Source: Brevibacillus_H ginsengisoli (GTDB taxonomy: Bacteria; Bacillota; Bacilli; Brevibacillales; Brevibacillaceae). From it: 64,000 bases of DNA. Under the pieces are notes generated by a model that ran no database searches, had not been told where the DNA came from, and saw only the letters and a list, made by a program, of their open reading frames with translations. Below, in pieces: positions 18,697-29,311 of this stretch (its first letter is position 1; every line of letters begins with the position of its first letter). The position numbers were made by a program, and so were the translations under genes. The stretch is taken from contig NZ_JBNJQR010000001.1 in the NCBI RefSeq assembly GCF_050113715.1, positions 434,001-498,000 of the forward strand, given 5' to 3'.

Positions 18697-19686
18697 ATGA
18701 TGCACGTCATCATTGGATTATTCATCAGTTTTTGCCTCGCAGCATTAGCAAGGAGACTGTGGCCAATAACAGTTGGCAGAAATAAAAAGTTCACTTCTAC
18801 TATACTTCTAGCCTTTGCGACCGTCGCGCTTTATTTTTGGGTGACCGATGAGTATGGATTCCTTTATCCGACGTATGGACTAGGTCTTTTGGTCGTATGT
18901 GGATGTTTAATTGTTCTCTTCATGCTTCGACAACATCGTCAATATCTGGATGAGCAATCCGTTATTGTGGAGAGTTTAGAGGGACTTGTAGAAGAGGAAG
19001 TTCATAGGGAACTACCTGTTGAACACCAACAAGAAATGGTAGCTGAGAAAGTCGTAAGTGAGCTAATAGAGGAAAAGACTGATTCCAACGAAGAAGAACA
19101 GGGATGGAGTTATTCTAGTGATCAGGAAGCGATTGATGCCATGATCCAGGAGTTTTATCGACATACAGAACAGGACCATCCAACCCCCTCGCAAGTACAG
19201 TCAGGCACTCCATCGTCTGTCACAGAAGAAGAGATTGAAGAAATCGTCCAGTCTTTTATAAACCAAGAGAATCGGGAGCAAGGGAACCAATCGGCCCGTA
19301 ATGCGAATACCAACCTGGAAGAGGACGAGCTTCTGCTGAGTGATTCGTGGCGACAGGCAGTATCTGAGCTGGACGAGGAGATTCTTGTCTCGGATTTGTC
19401 CAGCTTGCTACGTGAAGAGCTAGGAGCTTCTGTTGAGCAAATAGCTGTACAATCAACGAAGGATCCGACTAGACCAGAAACTAAAGGAGAAGCCTATCAG
19501 CCTCCTGTTCATCAAAATAGTCTAGCAAATGAAACCCCAAGCTCGATAGTTCTCAAAATGGAAGAGTTAGTCATCCCTGTGGAAATTCATCCACAACCAT
19601 CGGTGAGCAACGAGAAACCGTCAGGGCAACTTTTTGAATTAAACGAGTTGCTGGACGTTGCTGTGAATGACCCAAAAAGCGGATGA
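18697..19686 (+). CDS. Unknown membrane protein with long acidic cytoplasmic tail
   Basis: ATG 18697 is chosen, after AGGTAGGTG; the in-frame start at 18646 lies before this site. The product has 329 residues. Three hydrophobic segments fall at about residues 2-20, 35-50 and 58-77. The remaining 250 residues are hydrophilic, rich in Glu, Gln and Ser, probably disordered, and without a known domain. It is the first plus-strand gene after the divergent minor-pilin operon and is 49 bases upstream of the vanW-family gene, so it is probably part of the pilus operon. A scaffold or regulator role is possible, but nothing in the sequence proves one. Confidence 0.65.
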   Translation: MMHVIIGLFISFCLAALARRLWPITVGRNKKFTSTILLAFATVALYFWVTDEYGFLYPTYGLGLLVVCGCLIVLFMLRQHRQYLDEQSVIVESLEGLVEEEVHRELPVEHQQEMVAEKVVSELIEEKTDSNEEEQGWSYSSDQEAIDAMIQEFYRHTEQDHPTPSQVQSGTPSSVTEEEIEEIVQSFINQENREQGNQSARNANTNLEEDELLLSDSWRQAVSELDEEILVSDLSSLLREELGASVEQIAVQSTKDPTRPETKGEAYQPPVHQNSLANETPSSIVLKMEELVIPVEIHPQPSVSNEKPSGQLFELNELLDVAVNDPKSG

Positions 19687-19735
19687 AGTGCTCAAAAAAA
19701 TTGTAATTGATGGATAGAAACCGAGGTGAAGGAAA

Positions 19736-21361
19736 ATGAATTTTGCGCGTTCTTACATACCAGAAAAAGCATACATGCCAATCCTTTACCTCGTGATTGT
19801 CATCCTATCCATTGTACTAACTTTTAGTGTAGGAGAAATCGTCCAAAAAGTAATTTTGCCAACCACTTTATCCAAGGATGTGCAGCTGGGGGGACTATCT
19901 TTAGGCGGTCTTACACCAGCGGAAGCACATAAACGATTGCAACTATTGTTGAAGGCGGCAGAAACCAAACCGACTCGTCTGGTCATTGGAGAAAAAGAAT
20001 GGACACTTACTGAGCAGGATTTGCACCTGACCTATGATCTGGAAGCAACCTATCAGTCTCTTCTTTATCATTCCAACCGAAGCCAGGGAATTCGCAAAAT
20101 CTGGGACGAACTAATGGGCCAGCAGGTTGAATCAGTCGTTGAAATCAAGTATAGCTGGGATCAAAAAGCAGCCGTAAGCCTTTTGGAGAAGATCAAGCGA
20201 GAAGTGGATCAGCCAAGTGCCAATGCGCGTGTAGAGATTCAAGGGGATCAGGTGCATTTTACACCACACCAGGTTGGGAAAACGGTCCTCATCGAAGAAT
20301 CTCTCAAGCAGATTGACAATTCCTTCGCCACTTTTCAGGCGGAGCGTACTGTTCCAATAACTGTAAAAGAGGAGCAACCATCAATTGTAAGTGACCAGTT
20401 ACAACCGATTGATACCTTGTTAGGGGAAGCGACCACGGTCTTACCGAATGATTTTGAAACCGTCAGGAAGAATGTAATGAAGCTGGTGAATAAGCTGAAT
20501 GGCATGATTATTCAACCAGAAGAGGAATTTTCTTTTGTACATAAAGCGGGGCCTTTTACAGGGAATCAGGAGTATTTGACACAAACAGACACTCATCCTC
20601 TGAACGAGCAAGGTGGGGTTCAGTTTGGAATTGGACAGACCGCTTCTACCTTGTACTGGGCGGCTTTACGCTCTAACCTTCAGGTGAATGAAAGACATCC
20701 GCATTTGCATCCTCAAGCCTATATCTCGCCAGGCCTGGATGCGGCTGTGTGGGATGAGAAGCTGGATTTACGTTTGCAGAATTCTTTCAAACAACCTGTA
20801 TATGTGGATGCTCGTGTGAATGGTAACATGCTTTCGATTCGGTTCTATGGCAACCATGAGGATAAAAAGCAGCAGCAAATTGTGGTCACAACGCCGGAGA
20901 AGTTTCAACCGAAGACTGTGTACATGATTGATGGGAACCTGCAGACTGGTGAAAGTCGCGAGGGACAAGCAGGAGAGGAAGGTGTGCTTGTTGAGGTGTA
21001 TCGGGCTGATCTTGTACCGCAAGCTCCTGCAAATCAACAGAACCTTTTAGGTAAAAAGGAAAACAAGATATTTTTGTCGAAGGACTACTATAGACCTACC
21101 TCTCGAGTTGTATATATAGGTCCTCCGCCTCAGTTAATTCAAAGTGGGAATAGCGGAGCGAATATCTTTGGAAACGATCAGGCAAATTCCGGTAACAGTT
21201 CAGGTGACACGGGAAGTAAGGACAATCAAGGCGGAAGTGGGTTCGCTGATGATCCGAACATGGCGCCAAGCAATTCATCTGCTCCACCTGACATACCATC
21301 TGAACAATCTACTCCTAACCATAGTGGAGCACCTGCGGATATTCCGGTGTTACAACCATAG
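19736..21361 (+). CDS. VanW-family membrane-anchored protein (YoaR-like)
   Basis: The product has 541 residues and starts after GAGGTGAAGG. It has an N-terminal membrane anchor (about residues 15-37), then a region like the peptidoglycan-binding PG_binding_4 fold (about 80-220), then a VanW domain (about 240-400) with LNGMIIQPEEEFSF and the GGVQFGIGQTASTLYWAA segment. The last 80 residues are a Ser/Gly/Pro/Asn-rich tail. VanW proteins are found near cell-wall genes, but their activity is unsettled. Placed between the pilin genes and pilB, this one may help the pilus cross or attach to the wall; that is inference. Confidence 0.8.
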   Translation: MNFARSYIPEKAYMPILYLVIVILSIVLTFSVGEIVQKVILPTTLSKDVQLGGLSLGGLTPAEAHKRLQLLLKAAETKPTRLVIGEKEWTLTEQDLHLTYDLEATYQSLLYHSNRSQGIRKIWDELMGQQVESVVEIKYSWDQKAAVSLLEKIKREVDQPSANARVEIQGDQVHFTPHQVGKTVLIEESLKQIDNSFATFQAERTVPITVKEEQPSIVSDQLQPIDTLLGEATTVLPNDFETVRKNVMKLVNKLNGMIIQPEEEFSFVHKAGPFTGNQEYLTQTDTHPLNEQGGVQFGIGQTASTLYWAALRSNLQVNERHPHLHPQAYISPGLDAAVWDEKLDLRLQNSFKQPVYVDARVNGNMLSIRFYGNHEDKKQQQIVVTTPEKFQPKTVYMIDGNLQTGESREGQAGEEGVLVEVYRADLVPQAPANQQNLLGKKENKIFLSKDYYRPTSRVVYIGPPPQLIQSGNSGANIFGNDQANSGNSSGDTGSKDNQGGSGFADDPNMAPSNSSAPPDIPSEQSTPNHSGAPADIPVLQP

Positions 21362-21406
21362 CCTCGTGGTGGGCAAGTGAGAATATGACCGGAAGGAGGA
21401 GAGCCC

Positions 21407-23065
21407 ATGATTCGTAAACGTCTTGGTGACTTACTGGTAGAAAGCGGTCTCATCACGGACGAAGAATTGCAAGAAGCCCTGCAAGAACAAAAGGTAAGTA
21501 AACAAAAACTGGGTGATGTCCTGCTTCAACAGGGATATATCACAGAAAATCAGCTGATAGAAGTGTTGGAGTTTCAACTGGGAATCCCTCACGTCAGCCT
21601 TTTCAAATACAAGTTTGATCAATCCTTAACCAGTGTCATCAATGAATCAATGGCGAAGCGCTATCAGTGTATTCCGCTCAAAAAAGACGGGAATAAACTC
21701 ATGGTAGCCATGGTCGATCCACTGGATTACTTCGCGATTGATGATTTACGGATGTCTACCGGATTTCAGATTGAACCAGCGATCGCTTCAAAGGATGAGA
21801 TTCAACGTTCCATCATCCGCTACTATAGCGTAACTGAATCCATTTCTGAACTAATGGAGGATCTGGTAGAAGATCAGGCCACGATGGAGACAGAACTTGT
21901 CGACGAGGATTCTCCGATCGTTCGACTGGTCAATCAATTGATTCAGCAAGCTGTTCAGACGAGAGCAAGTGATATTCACTTCGATCCTCAGGAGGATTCT
22001 CTTCGAGTACGGTTTCGGGTGGATGGTGTACTTCGGACAGAGCGTACTTTGCCGAGACACATGATCGGAATTGTGAGCGCCCGACTCAAAATCATGGCCA
22101 ACCTCAACATCGCCGAACGGCGTATCCCCCAAGATGGCCGGATGAAGATCGAGTTTAACCATCGGGAAATTGATATTCGCGTCTCTACTCTCCCGATTGT
22201 TTATGGAGAGAAAGTAGTGCTTCGTCTGCTTGATCTGTCGACAGCGATTAATGATGTGGACAAGCTGAGTTTTAATAAGCGCAACCTTCAGTGGTTCAAA
22301 CGAATGTTGGATAACCCGAATGGCATGGTGCTCATTACAGGACCAACAGGAAGTGGTAAATCGTCGACACTGTATGCTGGACTGAACTATCTGAATTCAG
22401 ACGACGTTAACATTATTACGGTTGAAGACCCGGTGGAATATCAGTTGGACGGAATTAATCAGGTACAGGTCAATACAGCCGCTGGTTTAACCTTCGCTAA
22501 GGGATTGCGTTCCATTTTGCGGCAAGACCCGGACATTGTGATGGTAGGGGAGATTCGTGATATAGAGACTGCCGAGATTGCCATTCGAGCCTCCCTGACT
22601 GGTCACCTCGTGCTTAGCACTCTTCATACCAATGATGCGGTAAGCACCATTACACGTTTGGTTGATATGGGTATTCATCCGTTTCTAATAGCTTCAGCAT
22701 TGACGGGAGTCGTGTCTCAACGGCTGGTAAGGCGTGTATGTAATGAGTGCAAAAAAGAGGTGCATCCTACAGAGTACGAACGAACCTTGCTTGAACGTCG
22801 AGGGCTGAAGGTAGAGAAGTTGGTTAAGGGCGAGGGATGCGGTAATTGCAATATGACAGGTTTTCGTGGACGTATTGCGATCCAGGAAGTTCTGTTGATA
22901 GATGATAGCTTGCGTCGGATGATTTTGGAGAATCGCCCAGCGCGTGAATACCGCGTCCATGCAGTGAAAAACGGGATGATTCTTCTCATGGATGACGGTT
23001 TGTTAAAAGTGTTGCAGGGACAAACCACGATTGATGAAGTATTGCGTGTGGCGGTAAATGATTAG
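21407..23065 (+). CDS. pilB: Type IV pilus extension ATPase
   Basis: The product has 552 residues and starts after AAGGAGGAGAG. The N-terminal MshEN domain shows two copies of the RLGxxLxxxGxIxxxxLxxALxxQ motif (residues 5-28 and 34-57), the c-di-GMP-binding pattern described for MshE-type ATPases. The C-terminal half is a GspE/PilB ATPase with Walker A GPTGSGKSST, an Asp box, Walker B LRQDPDIVMVGEIRD, a His box, and a tetracysteine zinc site (CNEC ... CGNC). It powers pilin polymerisation at the inner face of the membrane. It is followed 12 bases later by pilT and then pilC. Confidence 0.95.
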   Translation: MIRKRLGDLLVESGLITDEELQEALQEQKVSKQKLGDVLLQQGYITENQLIEVLEFQLGIPHVSLFKYKFDQSLTSVINESMAKRYQCIPLKKDGNKLMVAMVDPLDYFAIDDLRMSTGFQIEPAIASKDEIQRSIIRYYSVTESISELMEDLVEDQATMETELVDEDSPIVRLVNQLIQQAVQTRASDIHFDPQEDSLRVRFRVDGVLRTERTLPRHMIGIVSARLKIMANLNIAERRIPQDGRMKIEFNHREIDIRVSTLPIVYGEKVVLRLLDLSTAINDVDKLSFNKRNLQWFKRMLDNPNGMVLITGPTGSGKSSTLYAGLNYLNSDDVNIITVEDPVEYQLDGINQVQVNTAAGLTFAKGLRSILRQDPDIVMVGEIRDIETAEIAIRASLTGHLVLSTLHTNDAVSTITRLVDMGIHPFLIASALTGVVSQRLVRRVCNECKKEVHPTEYERTLLERRGLKVEKLVKGEGCGNCNMTGFRGRIAIQEVLLIDDSLRRMILENRPAREYRVHAVKNGMILLMDDGLLKVLQGQTTIDEVLRVAVND

Positions 23066-23077
23066 GGGGGCGGTTAG

Positions 23078-24127
<1,050 letters not shown>

Positions 24128-24189
24128 TTTTTGTTTGAAGAAAATGGCAGTTCGCTCGATTGCTTCAAACTGGAAAGGAGAGTGATAGA

Positions 24190-25398
24190 ATGCCCAACTA
24201 TGCCTACCAAGTCATAGATGAACGCGGCAAGCTTCAGAAGGGAATGCTGGGCGCTTCGAACAAATCACAAGCTATAGCGGAATTGAAGAAGAAGGGGTAT
24301 GTGGTCAAGACCATTGAGGAGAAGCAGAAATCCGTTTGGCAGATGGAGATCACACTTGGGAAGCCAGTCAAGATGGAAGATTTCGTCGTCTACCTCCGAC
24401 AGTTTGCCACTTTGATTCGAGCAGGGGTATCCATTGTGGACGCTACCCAAATCTTGAGTAACCAATCCGACAGCAAGGCGCTTCGGCAGGTACTGGTTGA
24501 AGTAACGGATAAGCTGCGCAAAGGTTTGGCTTTATCCTCAGCCGTAGGAGACTATCCCAAGATTTTTCCGGCGATTTTCATCAACATGGTGAAGGCTGGT
24601 GAAACAGCGGGGAATTTGGACGAGGTGCTGGATAAGCTGGCTCATCAATTTGAGAAAGACTACTTCACAGTCGAGAAGGTGAAATCAGCGATGACGTACC
24701 CGATTGTGGTAGGAATCGTCGCACTGATCTCCATTTCCTTCTTATTAACCAATGTTGTACCGAAATTCGCAGGAATGCTGATTCAAGCGGGTACAGAGGT
24801 GCCAGCGCTGACACAATTCGTGATGAATCTAAGCAACAGCTTGGTATCACACTGGTATATCTGGATATTAGGAATTTTGGCAATTATACTATCGTTTCGA
24901 TTGATTCTCCGTACAGATAAAGGCAGATATGCCATGGATTACTTCAAGCTGAGGATGCCTATCTTCGGGGTCTTGTTCCGCAAAGCGGCAATCGCCCGAT
25001 TCACCCGTACGCTTGGATCATTGTTTCATAGCTCAGTCCCTGTACTTCAAGCCTTGACTGTTGTCGAAAAAGTCATAGGGAACGCGGTGATTGCCCAGAT
25101 CATCAACGAATCAAAAGATAGCCTGCGAGCAGGACATTCCCTCTCGGAACCTCTCCGTAAATCTTGGGTGTTCCCACCATTGGTCACCCAAATGATCGCC
25201 ATTGGGGAAGAGACAGGGGCGTTGGATCACATGCTCAATAAAATTGCGGATTTCTATGAAGCGGATGTGGACAACACCGTAGACAAACTCAAATCACTGA
25301 TTGAACCATTGCTGCTCATAGTCGTCGCATCGATCGTCGGTACGATTATTGCCTCGATTATGCTGCCAATGTTCAAAATTTACGAGACTATTCACTAA
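24190..25398 (+). CDS. pilC: Type IV pilus inner-membrane platform protein
   Basis: ATG 24190 is chosen, after GGAAAGGAGAG; an in-frame TTG at 24160 lies before that site. The product has 402 residues. Two T2SSF domains (about residues 65-190 and 270-395) each contain the GNLDEVLDKLA / GALDHMLNKIA signature, with three membrane helices in total. It anchors PilB and PilT and threads pilins into the filament. It is 62 bases after pilT, and the major prepilin gene starts 22 bases after its stop. Confidence 0.95.
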   Translation: MPNYAYQVIDERGKLQKGMLGASNKSQAIAELKKKGYVVKTIEEKQKSVWQMEITLGKPVKMEDFVVYLRQFATLIRAGVSIVDATQILSNQSDSKALRQVLVEVTDKLRKGLALSSAVGDYPKIFPAIFINMVKAGETAGNLDEVLDKLAHQFEKDYFTVEKVKSAMTYPIVVGIVALISISFLLTNVVPKFAGMLIQAGTEVPALTQFVMNLSNSLVSHWYIWILGILAIILSFRLILRTDKGRYAMDYFKLRMPIFGVLFRKAAIARFTRTLGSLFHSSVPVLQALTVVEKVIGNAVIAQIINESKDSLRAGHSLSEPLRKSWVFPPLVTQMIAIGEETGALDHMLNKIADFYEADVDNTVDKLKSLIEPLLLIVVASIVGTIIASIMLPMFKIYETIH

Positions 25399-25420
25399 GA
25401 GAGAGAAAGGGAGAAGTAGA

Positions 25421-25984
25421 ATGAAAAAATGGTTAATGAGAGTATTTAACGTAAAAGACGAGAAAGGCTTGACGCTGATCGAATTATTGGCGGTTATTGT
25501 TATTCTTGGGATTATTGCGGCGATTGCGATTCCGGCGATTACGGGGATTACGAATAATACGAAAAAAGAAGCGCATAAGGCGAATGCTCATCAAATGGTA
25601 GAGGCTGCGAAACAAATGGTGGCAATAAACGGGTTTAAGAAAGATTTAACAGATACTTGGGAGGGTTTCAAGGTAGATGATAAAGGTGCATTTAAAGATT
25701 CAAAGGATTTTTCTGCTTCCACTACCCATCCAGTAATGAAAATTACCCTTAAAGATTTAATTGATGCGAAATATTTTACTGATATTAAAAACCCTGAAAA
25801 AGATTCAGTTTATGCTAATGCTTCGTCTGGGGCAGATGCCGAGAAAAACGTTGTTTATGTTTATGACAATAATGGTTCCTATCTTTATTTTGTGAAATTA
25901 GAAGGTGAAGTTGGTGCAAGTTCCTTTAATAAATGGAATAGTCCACTTTTAGAATCAGATATCGATAAGTTAAATCTTAAATAA
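25421..25984 (+). CDS. pilA: Major type IV prepilin
   Basis: ATG 25421 is chosen, after GAAAGGGAGAA; a longer frame from 25349 overlaps pilC and is not a real start. The product has 187 residues. The prepilin signal is KDEKG16 followed by LTLIELLAVIVILGIIAAIAIPA, with cleavage after Gly16 and Glu at mature position 5 (Glu21). The N-terminal helix is encoded in normal-composition DNA, while the C-terminal two thirds (from about 25610) is clearly richer in A and T and in Lys/Asp/Asn codons than its neighbours. Its position right after pilC and a strong terminator behind it suit a highly expressed major pilin. Confidence 0.85.
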   Translation: MKKWLMRVFNVKDEKGLTLIELLAVIVILGIIAAIAIPAITGITNNTKKEAHKANAHQMVEAAKQMVAINGFKKDLTDTWEGFKVDDKGAFKDSKDFSASTTHPVMKITLKDLIDAKYFTDIKNPEKDSVYANASSGADAEKNVVYVYDNNGSYLYFVKLEGEVGASSFNKWNSPLLESDIDKLNLK

Positions 25985-25996
25985 ATATATTTTATA

Positions 25997-26027
25997 GACA
26001 CGACACACGTAGTGTCGTGTCCTTTTT
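25997..26027 (+). terminator. Terminator after the major prepilin gene
   Basis: A perfect ten-base stem GACACGACAC / GTGTCGTGTC with a five-base loop, followed by CTTTTT. It would raise pilin mRNA over the downstream pilD-O part. Confidence 0.9.
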
Positions 26028-26072
26028 CATAATGATTCCATAATGTTAACTTTAAAACCGAAAGGAGCCACC

Positions 26073-26840
26073 ATGCCACCACTAGATATCTTTTTCTACC
26101 CCTTCTTCTTCATCCTGGGCCTCATGTTCGGCTCCTTTTACAATGTAGTCGGTTTGCGCATCCCCAAGAAAGAATCGATCATCTCACCACCATCGCATTG
26201 CCCGCATTGCAATCGACAGCTTAATTCGCTTGATTTGATCCCGCTTATCGGCTTTCTTGCGCGAAAAGGAAAATGTGCTTCTTGCAAAGAACCTATAGCT
26301 GTTTTGTATGTTTTAATAGAAGCTTTTACAGGATTCTTGTTTCTACTAAGCTACCATCAGTTAAAAGGAGACTGGCTAGAACTGATCGTTGCGCTCCTGT
26401 TTATATCGATGTGTGTCATTGTAACGGTGAGTGATCTGGCGTATACGCTGATTCCCAATAAGGTGCTGCTATTCTTCTTGCCGTTGCTGTTTATTGCGCG
26501 AGTGCTCTCACATCCTTTGCCGCTTACCGAATATGCGATTGGGGCCATAGCGGGTTTTGGAGTGTTTTTTCTCGTTGCAGTGATGAAGCCTGGGGCAATG
26601 GGGATGGGAGATGTAAAGCTGTTTGCCTTGATTGGTTGGATCATTGGATGGCAGTTGATCCTGATTGCTCTCTTTTTCGCGTCATTGATGGGGCTGATCG
26701 CTGGACTTAATCTCATCCGAAAAGGTAAAGCAACGATGAAGGCAGCCATTCCATTCGGACCGTTTCTCAGTGCGGGATCGATTCTTGCTTACTTCTGGGG
26801 CGCTAAATTACTAGAGAGTTATTTTTCCCTGTTCTACTAG
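26073..26840 (+). CDS. pilD: Prepilin peptidase / N-methyltransferase
   Basis: ATG 26073 is chosen, after GAAAGGAG. The product has 255 residues and about seven to eight membrane segments. The N-terminal methyltransferase region has the paired zinc cysteines (Cys43, 46, 68, 71). The peptidase aspartates of the A24 family are Asp121 (VSDLAYTLIPN) and Asp180 (GMGDVK). It cuts the Gly/hydrophobic site of the prepilins encoded in this window and methylates the new N-terminus. In B. subtilis the homologue comC lies at the same place between folC and maf, which supports the assignment. Confidence 0.94.
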   Translation: MPPLDIFFYPFFFILGLMFGSFYNVVGLRIPKKESIISPPSHCPHCNRQLNSLDLIPLIGFLARKGKCASCKEPIAVLYVLIEAFTGFLFLLSYHQLKGDWLELIVALLFISMCVIVTVSDLAYTLIPNKVLLFFLPLLFIARVLSHPLPLTEYAIGAIAGFGVFFLVAVMKPGAMGMGDVKLFALIGWIIGWQLILIALFFASLMGLIAGLNLIRKGKATMKAAIPFGPFLSAGSILAYFWGAKLLESYFSLFY

Positions 26841-26913
26841 AACGTAACACGGGATAACCATTCACTGTTGTGATGTTACTACATACTTTACAGACCAAGT
26901 TGAGGTGATAATG

Positions 26914-27984
26914 ATGTTTGGTCGCTTATTCCCTACAAAAAAGAATAAATGGCGACTTGGTCTTCAATTTCTTCCGTATGCCATTCGCTTGGTTGAAGCG
27001 CGTGGAACCGAACAGATGGAAGTGCGGAAGTCTGCTACGATTCCAATCGATGCTGGGATGATAGACAATAGCCGAATCACCAATACGGAGTGGCTCGGGT
27101 TTGAGTTAGAGAAGAAAGTAAAGGAGTGGGGGGCAAAAGGGAGGGAAGTGATCCTGTCTATTCCTCTTCCCATCGTCGTCATTCGTCGCATATCGATTGT
27201 GAAGGTAGCGGAGAAAGATATCCGTCCGTTGCTTGAAATCGAGATGGAGAATACGCTTCATCTACCGTTTCAAGACCCGATTTTTGACTATATCATCTTA
27301 ACTGAGGAGCAGAGTGCATATTCTCAAGTGGCGGCTGCAGCCGAAATACCCACTGAAGAAGAGAAACAGCATGAGAAATTGAATTTGCTCATCGTAGCGG
27401 CTCCACGTGACGTGGTAGAGAAATATGTGGAAACCGTACGCAAAGCAGGGCTTAAACCTGTCGCTGTCGATATTGAACCGCTTGCCCTCCACCGAAGCTT
27501 GATAGGCGAATTTCCTCAAGCGAATGATGTGGGTGTCCTGCAATTGCATGTGACATTGACGGGGATTGATGCTGCGATCTTCTCTGATGGGGTGCCAGAA
27601 TTCGTTCGATATATTCTACTGCCTGTGCCGTTTTACCAAGAGAGTCATATTGAAGAAGTGATAGCGTTAACTGATCAGGCGAGTAATCACATGGAAGCTA
27701 CTGGTCAGTTTAGTGGCTATATGAACGATATGTTTGCCGAAGTTAATCGGATCATGAACTTCTATCAATATACCATGCATGATGGCAAGCAAAGAATCGA
27801 ACAGGTGATTGTCACGGGAGAATTCGGGGATATTCGGAAACTGGCGAACTATTTGCAAGAGCGCTTGAGTGTCCCCGTGTTAACTCCGCAGGGAGAAACA
27901 ATTCAAGCTCCCGACCCTACGTTCAACCTTAATCCGTATCGTATCGCCATCGGATTGGCTACGAAGGATGTGAACAACACATGA
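26914..27984 (+). CDS. pilM: Type IV pilus assembly protein PilM (actin-like)
   Basis: Two ATGs at 26911 and 26914 follow GAGGTGAT; the second has better spacing, giving 356 residues. It is a cytoplasmic actin-like (FtsA/PilM fold) protein: an RLGLQFLPYAIRLVE-type phosphate-1 strand near the start, a REVILSIP region, and a VIVTGEFGDI phosphate-2-like strand near the end. PilM binds the N-terminal tail of PilN and links the pilus platform to the ATPases. The pilN start overlaps its stop by four bases. It is 73 bases after pilD. Confidence 0.88.
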   Translation: MFGRLFPTKKNKWRLGLQFLPYAIRLVEARGTEQMEVRKSATIPIDAGMIDNSRITNTEWLGFELEKKVKEWGAKGREVILSIPLPIVVIRRISIVKVAEKDIRPLLEIEMENTLHLPFQDPIFDYIILTEEQSAYSQVAAAAEIPTEEEKQHEKLNLLIVAAPRDVVEKYVETVRKAGLKPVAVDIEPLALHRSLIGEFPQANDVGVLQLHVTLTGIDAAIFSDGVPEFVRYILLPVPFYQESHIEEVIALTDQASNHMEATGQFSGYMNDMFAEVNRIMNFYQYTMHDGKQRIEQVIVTGEFGDIRKLANYLQERLSVPVLTPQGETIQAPDPTFNLNPYRIAIGLATKDVNNT

Positions 27985-28565
27985 GTATCAATATTAACCT
28001 TCTGCCCAAAACAAAGCCGAAGCTCCGGCAGATTCCGGCCATATTGATCGCGGGTATGGTTGTTATTGCCCTTGGAGGTTATTATCTCTATCACGATTAC
28101 ACGCAAGCCGTAAACGAAAAGCAGCGAGTAGAACAAGCAATTACTGAGGTGAAAAAACAAAAAGATCAGCTTACCCAAGAAATAGCCAAGATTAATCGTC
28201 AATCTGCTGATCAGCCTGATATATCCCGGTACTTGAAACTCCCTGAAGCGATCAGGAATTCGTCGGTAAATACTGATTTTTTACTCGATCAGCTGTCCAA
28301 GACGCTTCCAAAGGGTGGGATTATCAATTCTGTAGAATTCCAGGTACCTGACAAGGTAAAAGTAAGCGGGAGGTTTTCTTCTATTGAAGAGGCCGTTGCT
28401 TTTTTAGAGGCGATCAAGGCAAATCCAGTCTTTCGTATAGAGAAGGTAGGCTCTGTCGGAAAGCTCAAGCAAGAAGCGTCAGAGGGACTCTTAACGGACG
28501 AAGGGATGGCCGCTTCGGTTTATACCATTTCGGCAGAATTGATTATTCAGCGTAATACGCCGTGA
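27981..28565 (+). CDS. pilN: Type IV pilus assembly protein PilN
   Basis: The product has 194 residues. It starts with MSINININLLP-like sequence (SINI-NLLPKTKP), the conserved short cytoplasmic tail that binds PilM, then has one membrane helix (about residues 20-37), a coiled coil, and an extracytoplasmic ferredoxin-like domain. It overlaps pilM by ATGA and is followed 16 bases later by pilO. PilN and PilO form the alignment complex in the membrane. No secretin gene follows, as expected for a Gram-positive cell. Confidence 0.88.
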   Translation: MSININLLPKTKPKLRQIPAILIAGMVVIALGGYYLYHDYTQAVNEKQRVEQAITEVKKQKDQLTQEIAKINRQSADQPDISRYLKLPEAIRNSSVNTDFLLDQLSKTLPKGGIINSVEFQVPDKVKVSGRFSSIEEAVAFLEAIKANPVFRIEKVGSVGKLKQEASEGLLTDEGMAASVYTISAELIIQRNTP

Positions 28566-28581
28566 AAGGGAGGAACAATTG

Positions 28582-29289
28582 ATGACGATCAATCGACAAA
28601 CCGTTTTGCTAGTGATCATGTTCCTTTTTTTGCTAGGAGGCGGATTCTATTATTTTTTCACGATTCCGTTACACAAGGAAACCGATCAATTGGAGCAGAC
28701 ACTGGCTCAAGAAAAGACTCTTTTAACCAAGCTTCAAGAGGCGACTACAGTGAAAGAGGAAAAGAAAAATGTAGCGTTCCCATCAGATTACCAGGCGTCC
28801 ATACCTGAAGCGCCGTATTTGGAGCAGGTAATGTTGGACATGACCCGATTAGAGACGATTAGCGGCGTAGAGATGGAAGGGATTGGCTTGAGCGATCAGG
28901 ATCAAGACAACCAAACGGGCGGAAACTCCGCAACTTCCGCCAAGGAGATCTCCTTTCCGCCAATTGGAGAAACCAAGTCTGAGCAGGCTCCTTTTATAGG
29001 AGTAAAGGGTGTCTCTATCTCAACGAAAATCAAGGGATCCTATGAACAAGTACACCGATTCTTTACCGAACTGTCTTCCTTGCCGCGTTTGATGCGTGTA
29101 GAATCTGCGAAACTCTCTGGCGGTAACGGTAATTTTATATTTTTTAACCCGCCAAACGATGAGAATAAACAAATTTCCGTTGAAGTAACAATAGCAGCCT
29201 ACTATGTGCCAGCGCTGAAGTCATTTTTTAAGCATGAGTTGCCAATTATTGTTCCATCACCAGACAATCGGACTAATCCTTTCTATTAA
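28582..29289 (+). CDS. pilO: Type IV pilus assembly protein PilO
   Basis: ATG 28582 is chosen, eight bases after GGGAGG. The product has 235 residues with one N-terminal membrane helix (about residues 7-25), a coiled coil (EQTLAQEKTLLTKLQEA), and a C-terminal ferredoxin-like domain (GVSISTKIKGSYEQVHRFFTELS). The position after pilN and the topology support PilO. A Gln/Asn/Gly-rich insert lies near residues 105-130. It is the last pilus gene before the SPOR-domain gene. Confidence 0.82.
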   Translation: MTINRQTVLLVIMFLFLLGGGFYYFFTIPLHKETDQLEQTLAQEKTLLTKLQEATTVKEEKKNVAFPSDYQASIPEAPYLEQVMLDMTRLETISGVEMEGIGLSDQDQDNQTGGNSATSAKEISFPPIGETKSEQAPFIGVKGVSISTKIKGSYEQVHRFFTELSSLPRLMRVESAKLSGGNGNFIFFNPPNDENKQISVEVTIAAYYVPALKSFFKHELPIIVPSPDNRTNPFY

Positions 29290-29311
29290 ATCTAGTAAAA
29301 CAATCTGTCAT

